From positions 124,001 to 188,000 of the forward strand of contig NZ_FSRM01000002.1 of the NCBI RefSeq assembly GCF_900141745.1: a stretch of 64,000 nt of DNA, given 5' to 3'. The translations under genes and the position numbers were made by a program. Below the pieces are notes generated by a model that was given only the letters and a program-made list of their open reading frames with translations, searched no databases and was not told the origin of the DNA. Below, in pieces: positions 26,923 to 36,052 of the stretch. Positions within the stretch are counted from its first letter, which is position 1, and every line of letters starts with the position of its first letter. The stretch comes from Paraburkholderia phenazinium (GTDB lineage Bacteria; Pseudomonadota; Gammaproteobacteria; Burkholderiales; Burkholderiaceae).

Positions 26923-28437
26923 CTAGGCCGCAACAGGCGCGGGCTTACGGTGTCCTCGGGGAGGGCTTTCGGTCACCGGCACACCGAGTTCGCCGAGGCA
27001 GAAATAACGTGTCTCGACAAAAGGCTCGAAACCTTCGACGCCGCCTTCACGACCCAGCCCGGAAGCCTTGATGCCGCCGAACGGAATCGGCGCGCCGGTG
27101 AACTTCGCACCGTTCACGGACACCATCGCGAACTCCAGACGACGGATCACCTGGAATACCGTGTTCAGGTCCGTTGCGCAGAGATAAGCCGCGAGGCCGT
27201 ATTCGGTGTCGTTGGCCCGTGCGATCGCTTCATCGAGTGTGTCAAATGGCGCAACCGCGGAGACAGGCGCGAAATTCTCTTCGTCGTAGACGCGCATGCC
27301 GGACGCGGTGTCGGCAATCACGGTAGGCTCGAAGAACCAGCCACCGCGCGCATGCGCCGCACCGCCCACGGTGATGCGCGCGCCTTTGGCGCGGGCATCT
27401 TCGACACGCGCCACAGTAGCGTCGAAGGCGGCCTGGTGCATGAGCGGTCCTACGTCGACGCCTGATTCAAACGCTGCCCCTACTCGCAGCGCACGCACCG
27501 CAGTGCTATAACGTTCGACAAAAGGCTCATAAACGGGCCGCGCAACGAGCATCCGGTTCGCTGCGCAACAGTCCTGTCCGGAAGTCTGAAATTTCGCGGC
27601 CACCGCGACGCGCACTGCCTGCTCCAGATCCGCGTCCTCGGTAACGATGAACGGCGCATTGCCACCTAACTCAAGCGCCGTCTTCTTGATGCCTGCTTGC
27701 GCTGCGGTCCGCATCACCAGCGCGCCCACTCGCGTCGAGCCCGTAAAGCTCACTGCACGCACGCGCGTATCGCGCACCAGCGTTTCCATCGCCATCTGCG
27801 GTTCGCCGAGCACGACGTTGAACACGCCCGCGGGCAAGCCCGCTTCTTCAGCGAGCTGCGCCAGTGCCAAGGCGGAAAACGGCGTTTCGTGCGCAGGCTT
27901 CACCACCACGGTGCAACCCGCCGCAAGCGCGGCCGCCGCTTTGCGCGTGATCATGGCCGTGGGGAAATTCCAGGGCGTGATCAACGCTGCCACTCCTACG
28001 GGCTCGATGAGAGTGCCAAGCTGGGCGCCGTCGATATGCGAAGGAATCGTACGTCCATTGAGACGGCGCGCTTCGTGCGCAAACCATTCGACAAAGCTCG
28101 CCCCGTACGTGATTTCACCGCGCGCTTCCGCCAGAGGCTTGCCTTGCTCCAGCGAGAGGATCGCAGCGAGATCGTTCTGATGACGCAAGATTAGTTCGTG
28201 CCAGCGCAGCAGTAAAGTGGCGCGCTTTGCCACCGGCAGCCAGCGCCAGTTTGAGAACGCGCGGTGTGCCGCGTCGACCGCTTGCGTGATTTGCGCAGCC
28301 TCCAGCATCGGGACATGACCCAGTACCTCCTGGTCAGCCGGGTTCTGGACGGCGACGGTCGATGCGCTCGCACTATGCACCCAACGTCCATCGACATAGC
28401 AGAGCGATTTGAATAGGACGGGATGACCCAGCAACAT
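26923..28437 (-). CDS. doeC: DoeC-type aldehyde dehydrogenase
   Basis: A 504-residue NAD(P)-dependent aldehyde dehydrogenase. It has the ITPWNFPTAMITRK cofactor segment, the GSTRVG Rossmann turn, the general-base Glu in LELGGNAPF, and the nucleophilic Cys in FQTSGQDCC (about residue 289). By position in the doe cluster it should oxidise aspartate semialdehyde to aspartate, the last step of ectoine breakdown. Many automatic systems would call it a succinate-semialdehyde dehydrogenase. ATG 28437 follows AGGAGG; the longer frame upstream is rejected. Confidence 0.88.
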   Translation of the reverse strand: MLLGHPVLFKSLCYVDGRWVHSASASTVAVQNPADQEVLGHVPMLEAAQITQAVDAAHRAFSNWRWLPVAKRATLLLRWHELILRHQNDLAAILSLEQGKPLAEARGEITYGASFVEWFAHEARRLNGRTIPSHIDGAQLGTLIEPVGVAALITPWNFPTAMITRKAAAALAAGCTVVVKPAHETPFSALALAQLAEEAGLPAGVFNVVLGEPQMAMETLVRDTRVRAVSFTGSTRVGALVMRTAAQAGIKKTALELGGNAPFIVTEDADLEQAVRVAVAAKFQTSGQDCCAANRMLVARPVYEPFVERYSTAVRALRVGAAFESGVDVGPLMHQAAFDATVARVEDARAKGARITVGGAAHARGGWFFEPTVIADTASGMRVYDEENFAPVSAVAPFDTLDEAIARANDTEYGLAAYLCATDLNTVFQVIRRLEFAMVSVNGAKFTGAPIPFGGIKASGLGREGGVEGFEPFVETRYFCLGELGVPVTESPPRGHRKPAPVAA

Positions 28438-28587
28438 GACGACCTCCTGTATCCGATGTATGTCTGTTACTGTACGTCCCGCCCAGCGGCGAGTTTTCTG
28501 CTTTGGCCGCTGCAGGATGCGTGTTTTTCTGATTTTCGCGGCGGCACCTGGTGATTTTTGTGAGCCCATGACCTGTGCCCCTTGCGT

Positions 28588-29079
28588 TCAGGTCTCGCCC
28601 GCAACCTCATCGCCTGCCCACGCGGGCACGCCCTCCACCATGCTCTTCACCTCTTTCGTGACGATGTAGGTGAAGTACTTTTCGATGCCGAGTTCTTCGG
28701 TCAGCAATGCATCGATGAAGCGTTGATAGTGGTCGATATTGCGCGACATCACGTGCATCACATAGTCGACACCGCCACCCGTTGCGTGGCACTGCAAAAC
28801 TTCGGACGCGCCGGCGATGCGCTCCTCGAAGCGGCGCATGTCGGGCGCCGTGTGCCGCGCGAGCGTCACTTCGACGATCACGCGGCTGCCCTCGAAGGCG
28901 CGCAGCCAGTCCACGTCGGCCCGATAGCCGCGAATGATGCCGCTCTCCTCAAGCCGCCGCACACGTTCCCATGCCGGCGAAACCGACAGGTTGATTTCTT
29001 CAGCGAGGTGCGACTTCGTCATGCGTCCGTCTTGCGACAGAATGCGCAGAATAGCGAGGTCGTACCGGTCGAGTTTCAT
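28588..29079 (-). CDS. doeX: Lrp/AsnC-family regulator (DoeX)
   Basis: A 163-residue Lrp/AsnC regulator: N-terminal helix-turn-helix (KSHLAEEINLSVSPAWERVRRLEESGII, about 22-49) and a C-terminal RAM domain for amino-acid effector binding and oligomerisation. Its start overlaps the doeB stop by four bases (ATGA), so it is translated from the doe operon. DoeX in other bacteria regulates doe genes, and the likely ligand is an ectoine degradation intermediate; effector is not shown by the sequence. Confidence 0.9.
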   Translation of the reverse strand: MKLDRYDLAILRILSQDGRMTKSHLAEEINLSVSPAWERVRRLEESGIIRGYRADVDWLRAFEGSRVIVEVTLARHTAPDMRRFEERIAGASEVLQCHATGGGVDYVMHVMSRNIDHYQRFIDALLTEELGIEKYFTYIVTKEVKSMVEGVPAWAGDEVAGET

Positions 29080-30113
29080 GGGTTTTTACCCCACTCCACC
29101 ACCTCAGCCACTACGGCTACCGTGTCACCGATCCGCACCAGCCCAGGGAAGTGGCGCGCCGCCAGCAAGCCACCACGGCGCGCGCGATATTCGACAGGCG
29201 GCAAACCCGTGCGCGTCGCGTCGTAGATTCGGGCGATCAATTCACCGCTCTCGACCCTATCGCCGAGTTCCTTGCACAGTTCAAGCAAGCCTTCATGTTC
29301 GCTCGTCGTGTAGCAGGTGCCATCCGGCATATCGAGCAGCGTGGTAGTGCGCGCTCCATCATGCGAGGCAGCGCGGGAGTTCAAATCATCGTGCCGGACA
29401 AGCACCCCCGCGTGCGCAAGGAATCCGCGTACGCCGCGCACCGCCACCGCCACGCTCCGGACGGTTGCCGTGCCACCGCCGCCCAGCTCCGTCGACACGA
29501 ACACCTTGCCCGCCTCTTCGACCGCTGTATCGAACAGCCCAACGCTATCCATTTCCAGCATCCTCATTGAATAAGGTGCACCGAACGCACGCATCGCTGC
29601 TTCGCAACGTGCCTGCTGTCCGGCGTCCTGCAAAACATGAATCGCGGCCAACGGCACGAAATCGAGCGTGCGGCCGCCAGCGTGCAGATCGAGCACGTAG
29701 TCCGCCAGCGGCAACAAATAACGCTGGAAGTAATCGGCGATTTTTTCGGTCACCGTGCCATCCGGCTTACCCGGAAAACTGCGGTTCAGATTGCCACGAT
29801 CGATCGGTGACGTGCGGTTTCCCGCGCGGAACGCCGGATAGTTCATGAATGGCACGATGATCACGCGCCCGGTCACGTCCGACGCTTTGAGCGCAGACGC
29901 GAGCTTCGACAACGCTATCGGCCCTTCGTATTCGTCGCCGTGATTGCCGCCGGTCAGCAACACCGTCGGCCCCTCGCCGCGACGAATGACGGTAACCGGA
30001 ATCATCACCGCGCCCCAGGCCGACGCATCATGCGAATGCGGCAGTTTGAGAAAGCCATGTTGTTCGCCGTGGGCCTCGAAGTCGACCGTCGGCTGAATCG
30101 GAGATGGCCGCAT
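29076..30113 (-). CDS. doeB: DoeB: N-acetyl-2,4-diaminobutyrate deacetylase
   Basis: A 345-residue zinc hydrolase of the succinylglutamate desuccinylase/aspartoacylase family. The zinc ligands are visible in GGNHGDEYEG (H and E, about 68-77) and DLHAGG (about 157-162). DoeB/EutE removes the acetyl group from N-alpha-acetyl-diaminobutyrate formed by DoeA. The start at 30113 has a GAAGGAG site and lies 5 bp after the doeA stop, while a longer in-frame reading would overlap doeA without support. It overlaps doeX by 4 bp. Confidence 0.92.
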   Translation of the reverse strand: MRPSPIQPTVDFEAHGEQHGFLKLPHSHDASAWGAVMIPVTVIRRGEGPTVLLTGGNHGDEYEGPIALSKLASALKASDVTGRVIIVPFMNYPAFRAGNRTSPIDRGNLNRSFPGKPDGTVTEKIADYFQRYLLPLADYVLDLHAGGRTLDFVPLAAIHVLQDAGQQARCEAAMRAFGAPYSMRMLEMDSVGLFDTAVEEAGKVFVSTELGGGGTATVRSVAVAVRGVRGFLAHAGVLVRHDDLNSRAASHDGARTTTLLDMPDGTCYTTSEHEGLLELCKELGDRVESGELIARIYDATRTGLPPVEYRARRGGLLAARHFPGLVRIGDTVAVVAEVVEWGKNP

Positions 30114-30118
30114 GCGCC

Positions 30119-31354
30119 CTACTCCTTCGTGAACAGTTTGCGCGGCGTCGTACAAAAAGTCTCGACACCGGAATCGGTAATCAGAATGCTCTCGGTGATC
30201 TCGAGACCCCAGTCTTCGAGCCATAGGCCCGGCATGAAATGGAAGGTCATGCCAGGTTCCAGCACCGTCCGGTCGCCCGGACGAAGGCTCATGGTCCGCT
30301 CGCCCCAGTCGGGCGGATAGCTGGCTCCGATCGGATAGCCGCAGCGGCTGTTCTTCTCGATACCCGATTTACGCAGCACTGCGAAGAACGCATGGGCGAT
30401 GTCTTCGCAGGTATTGCCCGGCTTCGCTGCAGCGAGTCCCGCCTCGATTCCTTCCACCACTGCGCGCTCGGCATCGATGAAATGCCGTGGTGGCTTGCCG
30501 AGGTACACCGTGCGCGACTGCGGGCAGTGATAGCGCTTGAAGCACCCGGCGATTTCGAAGAACGTGCCGGCGTTACGGGCAAACGGCGTGTCGTCCCATG
30601 TCAGATGGGGTGCCGCGGCATCGGCGCCGGTCGGCAGCAAGGGCACGATGGCCGGATAGTCGCCACCATGGTCTTCGACACCGCTGATGCCGGTCGCGTA
30701 AATGTCCGCAACAAGATCGCTCTTGCGCATACCTGGCTCGATGCGTTCGACAATGCGTGCATGCATCTTCTCGACGATGCGCGCCGCAATCCGCATGTAT
30801 TCGATTTCACGCGGCGATTTCACCGCGCGCTGCCAGTTCACGAGCGCCGTCGCATCACGCCACTGCGCATTGGGGAGATTGCGCATCAGCGATGCATAAG
30901 CCGCCGCGCTGAAGTAGTAGTTATCCATCTCGACGCCGACACGACACGTCTGCCAACCGCGCGCTTCGATCACTTCACGGGCGAGGTAGTCCATCGGATG
31001 CCGCTCGGTGGACTGCACGTAATGATCCGGATAACCAATGATCTGCTCGTGCCGCATGAACACGGTACGGCGTGCCCCGTTTGCGTCCTGGCCACGGCCG
31101 AACCAGACCGGCTCGCCATCCATCGCCAGCAGCACGCACTGGTGGACATAGAATGACCAGCCGTCGTAGCCGGTAAGCCACGCCATATTGGTCGGATCCG
31201 ATACGATCAACAGATCGATGTCCACGGCCTGCATGGCGCGGCGGGTCTTCGCAATGCGCGCATCATATTCGGCGCGCTCGAATGGCAACCGTACGCTGGG
31301 CGTTGCTGCCGCCACAGTCGCTGCCCCACGTTCCTGTTCAGTTGTTTCTGCCAT
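30119..31354 (-). CDS. doeA: DoeA: ectoine hydrolase (M24 peptidase-like)
   Basis: A 411-residue protein of the M24 creatinase/aminopeptidase-P fold. The N-terminal creatinase-like domain spans about 30-170 and the catalytic pita-bread domain about 180-400. DoeA/EutD opens the ectoine ring to N-acetyl-diaminobutyrate. The YDGWSFYVHQ, GVEMDNYYFSAAAY and CGYPIGASYPPDWGE segments fit this subgroup, which keeps only part of the metal site of true M24 peptidases. It lies 9 bp from eutC and 5 bp from doeB in the operon. Confidence 0.93.
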   Translation of the reverse strand: MAETTEQERGAATVAAATPSVRLPFERAEYDARIAKTRRAMQAVDIDLLIVSDPTNMAWLTGYDGWSFYVHQCVLLAMDGEPVWFGRGQDANGARRTVFMRHEQIIGYPDHYVQSTERHPMDYLAREVIEARGWQTCRVGVEMDNYYFSAAAYASLMRNLPNAQWRDATALVNWQRAVKSPREIEYMRIAARIVEKMHARIVERIEPGMRKSDLVADIYATGISGVEDHGGDYPAIVPLLPTGADAAAPHLTWDDTPFARNAGTFFEIAGCFKRYHCPQSRTVYLGKPPRHFIDAERAVVEGIEAGLAAAKPGNTCEDIAHAFFAVLRKSGIEKNSRCGYPIGASYPPDWGERTMSLRPGDRTVLEPGMTFHFMPGLWLEDWGLEITESILITDSGVETFCTTPRKLFTKE

Positions 31355-31363
31355 CGTCCCCTC

Positions 31364-32371
31364 TCAGCCTTTCGCTTCGTTGCGGAAAATCGTTCCAGCT
31401 CCAGCCTCCCGTGCACGCGAAAGCGCGAGCGCGGCAATGGCCGTGTCCTGTGCACCGGTCCCGGTCAGGTCGCAAATCGTCACATCGCACTCATGCGTGC
31501 GGCCCTTGGCCTGGCCCGCGATCACCTGGCCCAGTTCGGAAAACGTTGCGTGCACATCCACCGCGCCCGCTTCCAATGCGTGGTGCAGCTCCCCCAGCAC
31601 GCGCGTTTGTTGCATGCGGTCACAGAAGTAGCGTGCCGCCGCCAGTGCGGCCGGAGCGATCTCGTTCTTGTGCTCGGCGTCCGAACCCATCGCGGTGATG
31701 TGCAAGCCCGGATGCAGATCTGGCGCTTCCACCAGAGGGGTGCGGCTGGGCGTCGTGGTAATGGCGATATCCGCCTCGGCAAGTGCATGGTGGACATCAC
31801 GCGCGATGTCGCAATGCACACCCAATCGTGCCGTCGTATCCGCGGCGAAGCGCTCTGCGGCTGCGCGATTGCGGGCCCATACGGAGACGCGCTCGACGCG
31901 CCGCACCAACATCAGCGCCTGCAATTGCAAGCGTGCCTGCTCGCCGGCCCCAATCATCGCGACCTGCGGCGTTGCCTGTTTTGCAAGCCAGCGCGCCGCG
32001 ACGGCGCCCGCGGCTGCGGTCCGGACGGCAGTGAGATAACCGTTATCGAGCAGCACCGCTTCAGTCAGCCCGGTTTGCGCAGAGAGCACCAGCATCAATC
32101 CATTGAGACTCGGCAAACCCAACGACGGATTATTGAAAAAACCAGGACTTACCTTGATCGCAAAGCTGGCGAAGCGCGGCAGATAAGCGGTTTTCACATC
32201 GACCTCGCCGTGCTGGCCGGGCAGATCGAGACGCAGTACAGGCGGCATCGCAACTGCTTCCGTGGCGAGTGCGAGAAAGGCGGCTTCCACCTGATCGACT
32301 GCTGCCAGGTCCAGCGGCACGAGTTCGCGAAGTTGCGCTTCGCCGAGAATGGAAATGGAGGCGGACGTCAT
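31364..32371 (-). CDS. eutC: EutC: ornithine-cyclodeaminase-family protein
   Basis: A 335-residue member of the ornithine cyclodeaminase/mu-crystallin family with a Rossmann NAD(P) site (IGAGEQARLQLQAL, about 140-153). In ectoine/hydroxyectoine catabolic clusters EutB and EutC act with EutA to convert the hydroxylated intermediate derived from hydroxyectoine. No eutA-like racemase is seen here. The gene lies between eutB and doeA with only 14 and 9 bp gaps, so it is part of the operon. Confidence 0.88.
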   Translation of the reverse strand: MTSASISILGEAQLRELVPLDLAAVDQVEAAFLALATEAVAMPPVLRLDLPGQHGEVDVKTAYLPRFASFAIKVSPGFFNNPSLGLPSLNGLMLVLSAQTGLTEAVLLDNGYLTAVRTAAAGAVAARWLAKQATPQVAMIGAGEQARLQLQALMLVRRVERVSVWARNRAAAERFAADTTARLGVHCDIARDVHHALAEADIAITTTPSRTPLVEAPDLHPGLHITAMGSDAEHKNEIAPAALAAARYFCDRMQQTRVLGELHHALEAGAVDVHATFSELGQVIAGQAKGRTHECDVTICDLTGTGAQDTAIAALALSRAREAGAGTIFRNEAKG

Positions 32372-32385
32372 GGCCTATTCCTGTG

Positions 32386-33381
32386 TCACACCGCATTGAC
32401 GATGCGGCGATGCTGATCGATATCGATGTTCGCGCCGCTGATCACCAGCACGAGGGGTCCGCGCCGCAACCTGTCTGCGGGCAGGACGCCGTCGAGCACG
32501 GCCGCAATGCCGACAGCCGCCGCCCCTTCGATCACTAGCCGCTCGTGCCGGTAGGCATGTTCGATGCCGCGGGCGATCGATGCCTCGTCGAGCAACACTG
32601 CTGCGTCGATCAGGTCACGTGTGAGTGCAAACGTATAGCGATTGTCGAGTCCGATCCCGCCGCCCAGCGAATCCGCCAGCGATTCGACTTCCTCGACCTG
32701 CACCGGCCGGCCGGCGGCGAGACTCGCATGCATCGCGGCGCCGCGCGACATGGTGACGCCGGTCATGCCAATCTCCGGATTGATGCTCCTGGCGGCGAAG
32801 GCCACGCCCGCAAACAGGCCACCGCCCGATAACGGCACGACGATGTTGCCGGCCTCTGGCAACGCCTCCGCGATTTCAAGGCCAATGGTGGCCTGCCCGG
32901 CAATGACGTTCAGATCGTCAAACGGCGGCACGTAGGCAAAACCCTCTTCGCGCGCCAGACGCAGGGCTTCGTGCTCCGCTTCGTCCTGGCTTCTGCCGAC
33001 AATGCGCACGCACGCACCGAGTGCCCGCACGGCCTCCACCTTGTTGCCTGGAACAAGCGCCGACATGCACACCGTGGCCTCTATGGAGAGTGCCCGCGCC
33101 GCATGCGCCACTGCGCGGCCGTGATTGCCGGTCGAAGCGGTCACAACCTGTCTGCAGCCGCACTCCGCGAGCGAAGCCAGCGCGTTGGTGGCGCCGCGCA
33201 ACTTGAAGCTGCCGGTCGGCTGGAGCGTCTCGAGTTTCAGAAAGACCGGCGTTTGCGCCAACGCCGACAGTGCCGGCGATTCGACCAGCGGCGTGCGCAG
33301 CACGCGGCCTTCGAGGCGGCGGCGCGCGCGGTAGACATCGACCAGGGAAAGATCGCTCGCGAAGGTCATAGTGGCTTGCAT
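32386..33381 (-). CDS. eutB: EutB: threonine-dehydratase-like PLP protein
   Basis: A 331-residue fold-type II PLP enzyme related to threonine dehydratase. PLP Lys lies in GSFKLRGA (about 55) and the glycine-rich phosphate loop in SGGGLFAG (about 185). EutB works with EutC on hydroxy intermediates in hydroxyectoine utilisation. The ATG at 33381 is taken as the start; an in-frame TTG at 33390 and an ATG at 33369 are alternatives. It is the first gene of the minus-strand catabolic operon and has a candidate EnuR site upstream. Confidence 0.87.
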   Translation of the reverse strand: MQATMTFASDLSLVDVYRARRRLEGRVLRTPLVESPALSALAQTPVFLKLETLQPTGSFKLRGATNALASLAECGCRQVVTASTGNHGRAVAHAARALSIEATVCMSALVPGNKVEAVRALGACVRIVGRSQDEAEHEALRLAREEGFAYVPPFDDLNVIAGQATIGLEIAEALPEAGNIVVPLSGGGLFAGVAFAARSINPEIGMTGVTMSRGAAMHASLAAGRPVQVEEVESLADSLGGGIGLDNRYTFALTRDLIDAAVLLDEASIARGIEHAYRHERLVIEGAAAVGIAAVLDGVLPADRLRRGPLVLVISGANIDIDQHRRIVNAV

Positions 33382-33401
33382 CGGTCTCAATGCAAACCAG
33401 T

Positions 33402-33435
33402 CTAATGTTCTAAAAACTGATTCTTATTGTCCTAG
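33402..33435 (-). promoter_or_regulatory. Candidate EnuR operator in front of eutB
   Basis: The 12-mer TTATTGTCCTAG at 33424-33435 recurs exactly in the enuR-ehuB intergenic region. A looser copy (CTAATGTTCTAA, 33402-33413, 8 of 12 matches) lies 22 bp away in the same orientation, i.e. two helical turns, the kind of direct repeat often bound by MocR proteins. It sits 21-54 bp upstream of the eutB start. Confidence 0.5.
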
Positions 33436-33472
33436 TTCATTTCAGGCTTGACCCGAAGAACATGCCAAGGCC

Positions 33473-34870
33473 TCACGCGAAATCATGCACCTGCGGATAT
33501 TGCTCGAAGACCTCGCGCATCGTTTCGAGCGCATCTTTATAGGCCTCCTCGCTCACTTCAGCACCTACACACACGCGTACGGCATTCGGACGCTCCGCGC
33601 CTCGCACGAGGAATGGGTCAGGCGAGGTCACTGCAATGTCGCGGTTGCGCAGTTCGCGTACAAGCCGTTCCGCCTGCCAATGATCGGGCACACGCAACCA
33701 CGCCGACAATGCGTGTGGATGCGCGCCCAGAACATAGGCACCGAGTATCTGCTTGAGCACGGCCTGCCGCCGCGCGAGCCGTTCGCGCTGTATCTGCACC
33801 AGCCGCGCAGCGGTGCCATCGGCGACCCAGCGTGTGGCCACCTCCGCCATCGGCGACGTCGCCATCCAGCTATTGACGCGCAACACGCTCTCAGCGCGCA
33901 GAGCGAGGCGGCGTGGCGTCGTCATATAACCGATGCGTAGTCCCGTCAGCACGGATTTGGTCATGCTCGTGCAGTAGAACGACAGCTCGGGGATCAGGCT
34001 TGCGATCGGCGTGGCGGCTTTGGCGGGCAGCGGTCCATACACGTCATCCTCGATCACGTAGACGCCATAACGCTCGGCAATGCGGGCAATCGCACGCCGC
34101 CGCGAGTCGGGCATCAGCGCGACGGTGGGATTGTTGAGCGTCGGCGTGCAAACCAGCGCGGTGACGCGCTCGCTATCGCACATCTCCTCGAAATGCTCCG
34201 GATGGATACCGTATTCGTCGATTTCAAGGCCTTTGAGCGTAAAGCCCAGGACATTGGCCGAGCCGATCACGCCGTGATCGGTCAGGCTTTCGCACAGCAC
34301 TGTATCGCCGGGGCCGACCAGCGAGGCCAGCGCGAGAAAAATGCCGTGTGCCGCGCCGTTGGTGACCAGCAGCGAATCGGCAGTGGCCGGCATGCCTAGA
34401 GACGCGAGCCATGCCACTCCCGCCTGACGGTGATGCTCGAAGCCGGCAATCGGCCGGAACGCTCGAATCCAGGGCTGGTCTTCGAGCGTCGCCAGCGTCG
34501 CGCAGACCTTGCGCCACATCGCATCGTGTTCAGACGTATGGATGATGCGCGCAATAGAAAAATCGACCACGGAGCGTTCGGCGATGTCGAGCATGTAGTT
34601 CGACATGGTCTCGGTCACGCGCGCCGCCACGAAGCTGCCACGGCCCACTTCGCAGCGGATCAGGCCCTGCCGTTCGAGTTCCTTGTACGCGTTGGTAACC
34701 GTCTGCACGCTGATCGCCAGTTCCGCCGCCACGTCGCGCTGCGGAGGCAGGCGCGCGCCGGCCCGCAACGCGGAAGTTTCGATGTCGCCCGCGATCGCTT
34801 TCACCAGTCGCTTGTACTTCGACTCCACTCCGTGCACCGCGCGCACGGCTTCCCGCCACTGCTCGATCAC
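33473..34870 (-). CDS. enuR: EnuR: MocR/GntR-type regulator of ectoine use
   Basis: A 465-residue MocR regulator: an N-terminal GntR winged helix (LPPQRDVAAELAISVQTVTNAYKELERQGLI, about 44-74) fused to an aminotransferase-like effector domain. The PLP-binding lysine is kept in SMTKSVLTGLRIGY. EnuR represses ectoine genes and is relieved when its PLP binds a degradation intermediate as an external aldimine. GTG 34870 follows a GGAGG site; an in-frame TTG at 34915 lacks one. It lies between eutB and the divergent ehu operon, so it can control both. Confidence 0.9.
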   Translation of the reverse strand: MIEQWREAVRAVHGVESKYKRLVKAIAGDIETSALRAGARLPPQRDVAAELAISVQTVTNAYKELERQGLIRCEVGRGSFVAARVTETMSNYMLDIAERSVVDFSIARIIHTSEHDAMWRKVCATLATLEDQPWIRAFRPIAGFEHHRQAGVAWLASLGMPATADSLLVTNGAAHGIFLALASLVGPGDTVLCESLTDHGVIGSANVLGFTLKGLEIDEYGIHPEHFEEMCDSERVTALVCTPTLNNPTVALMPDSRRRAIARIAERYGVYVIEDDVYGPLPAKAATPIASLIPELSFYCTSMTKSVLTGLRIGYMTTPRRLALRAESVLRVNSWMATSPMAEVATRWVADGTAARLVQIQRERLARRQAVLKQILGAYVLGAHPHALSAWLRVPDHWQAERLVRELRNRDIAVTSPDPFLVRGAERPNAVRVCVGAEVSEEAYKDALETMREVFEQYPQVHDFA

Positions 34871-34933
34871 CCTCGCCTCCCGGTATTGCCGCTGGTTTGC
34901 CCACTTATAGTGCAACCAAATGACGGCGAAAAA

Positions 34934-34945
34934 TTATTGTCCTAG
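34934..34945. promoter_or_regulatory. Candidate EnuR operator in the enuR-ehuB region
   Basis: TTATTGTCCTAG, identical to the site before eutB. The match extends to ATTGTCCTAG-NN-CA-N-T in both copies, and here it is part of the inverted repeat ATTG-N8-CAAT. It lies between the divergent enuR and ehuB genes, in a position to affect both. Confidence 0.5.
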
Positions 34946-35111
34946 AGCAATCGGAACAAAAAAATGGCTTTGTATCCTGCGATCGAGATGCCTGCCGCGA
35001 TGCGCGTATGGCAACTCTCGCGGATGCTGCGCCATTGCCTGGGGCCAACCCTTAGAGCGATCCGGCGCATGACGCGCCGCCCCATTCACAGCGTCATCTA
35101 TCGGGATCGAC

Positions 35112-35966
35112 ATGAAAGCGAAGCGCACTTCAGGAATGCTGGGAGTCCTCTGCCTCGCAGCGGCGAGCATGGTTATGCATACCCAGGCCGCGTCAGCGGA
35201 AACGACGTTGCAGCGCATCCAACGCACCGGCGAAGTTCGCATCGGCTATGCGAACGAAGCGCCCTTCGCCTATACGACGCCGGACGGCCAGGTGACCGGC
35301 GAGTCGCCGGAAATTGCCCGCAAGATATTCGCCAGGCTCGGTGTGAAGAAGGTAGACGGCGTGCTTACCGAATGGGGATCGCTGATTCCCGGTCTGCGTG
35401 CGGGCCGCTTCGACGTGATCGCCGCCGGCATGTACATCACGCCGGAGCGATGCGGGCAGGTTGCGTTCGCCGATCCGCAATACCAGATTCAGGACACCTT
35501 GCTGGTTTTGCAAGGCAACCCCAAACATCTGCATAGCTACGCGGATGTGGCAAAGCAGCCTGACACGAAACTTGCGGCAATGGCGGGCACGGTTGAACTG
35601 GGCTATGCGCACGACAGCGGCGTCAAGGACGATCAGTTGCTACAGGTTCCCGACACGACCGCTCAACTGCAGGCTGTTCGCGCACGTCGTTCCGACGCTG
35701 CCGTCGGTACCGCATTGACGATGAAGGGTCTGGCAGCAAAAGATCCATCGCAGGTTGAGGCGATTGCCAGTTTCACTGATGATCCCAAGCACACCGGCTA
35801 CGGCGCGCTGGCGTTTCGTCCCGAAGACACGGACCTGCGCGATGCGGTTAACAAGCAGTTGCACGCCTGGCTCGGCACGACCGATCATCTGCAGACGGTT
35901 GCGCCGTTTGGCTTCGACAAGTCAAATCTGACCACGAAGAGCGCCGCCCAAATCTGCGGTAAATAA
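35112..35966 (+). CDS. ehuB: EhuB: ectoine ABC importer substrate-binding protein
   Basis: A 284-residue periplasmic solute-binding protein of family 3 (polar amino acids, opines, ectoine). Signal peptide about 1-27 (hydrophobic SGMLGVLCLAAASMVM, cleavage after ASA). The mature protein starts TTLQRIQRTGEVRIGYANEAPF, the usual first lobe of EhuB. It should capture ectoine or hydroxyectoine and pass it to EhuCD. It is the first gene of the plus-strand ehuBCDA operon. Confidence 0.9.
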   Translation: MKAKRTSGMLGVLCLAAASMVMHTQAASAETTLQRIQRTGEVRIGYANEAPFAYTTPDGQVTGESPEIARKIFARLGVKKVDGVLTEWGSLIPGLRAGRFDVIAAGMYITPERCGQVAFADPQYQIQDTLLVLQGNPKHLHSYADVAKQPDTKLAAMAGTVELGYAHDSGVKDDQLLQVPDTTAQLQAVRARRSDAAVGTALTMKGLAAKDPSQVEAIASFTDDPKHTGYGALAFRPEDTDLRDAVNKQLHAWLGTTDHLQTVAPFGFDKSNLTTKSAAQICGK

Positions 35967-36052
35967 GGCCACGGGATACGCGTGCCAGCGTGTCCATCGG
36001 GTTTCAGCCGCGCGCGCTCCTGTGCGCCGCCACATGCAAGCGAGGAACCGCC

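Noticed and set aside
25315..27465. A 716-codon plus-strand open frame across the doeD/doeC genes
   Set aside because: Antisense shadow; the minus-strand genes have complete catalytic motifs and ribosome sites, this frame has neither.
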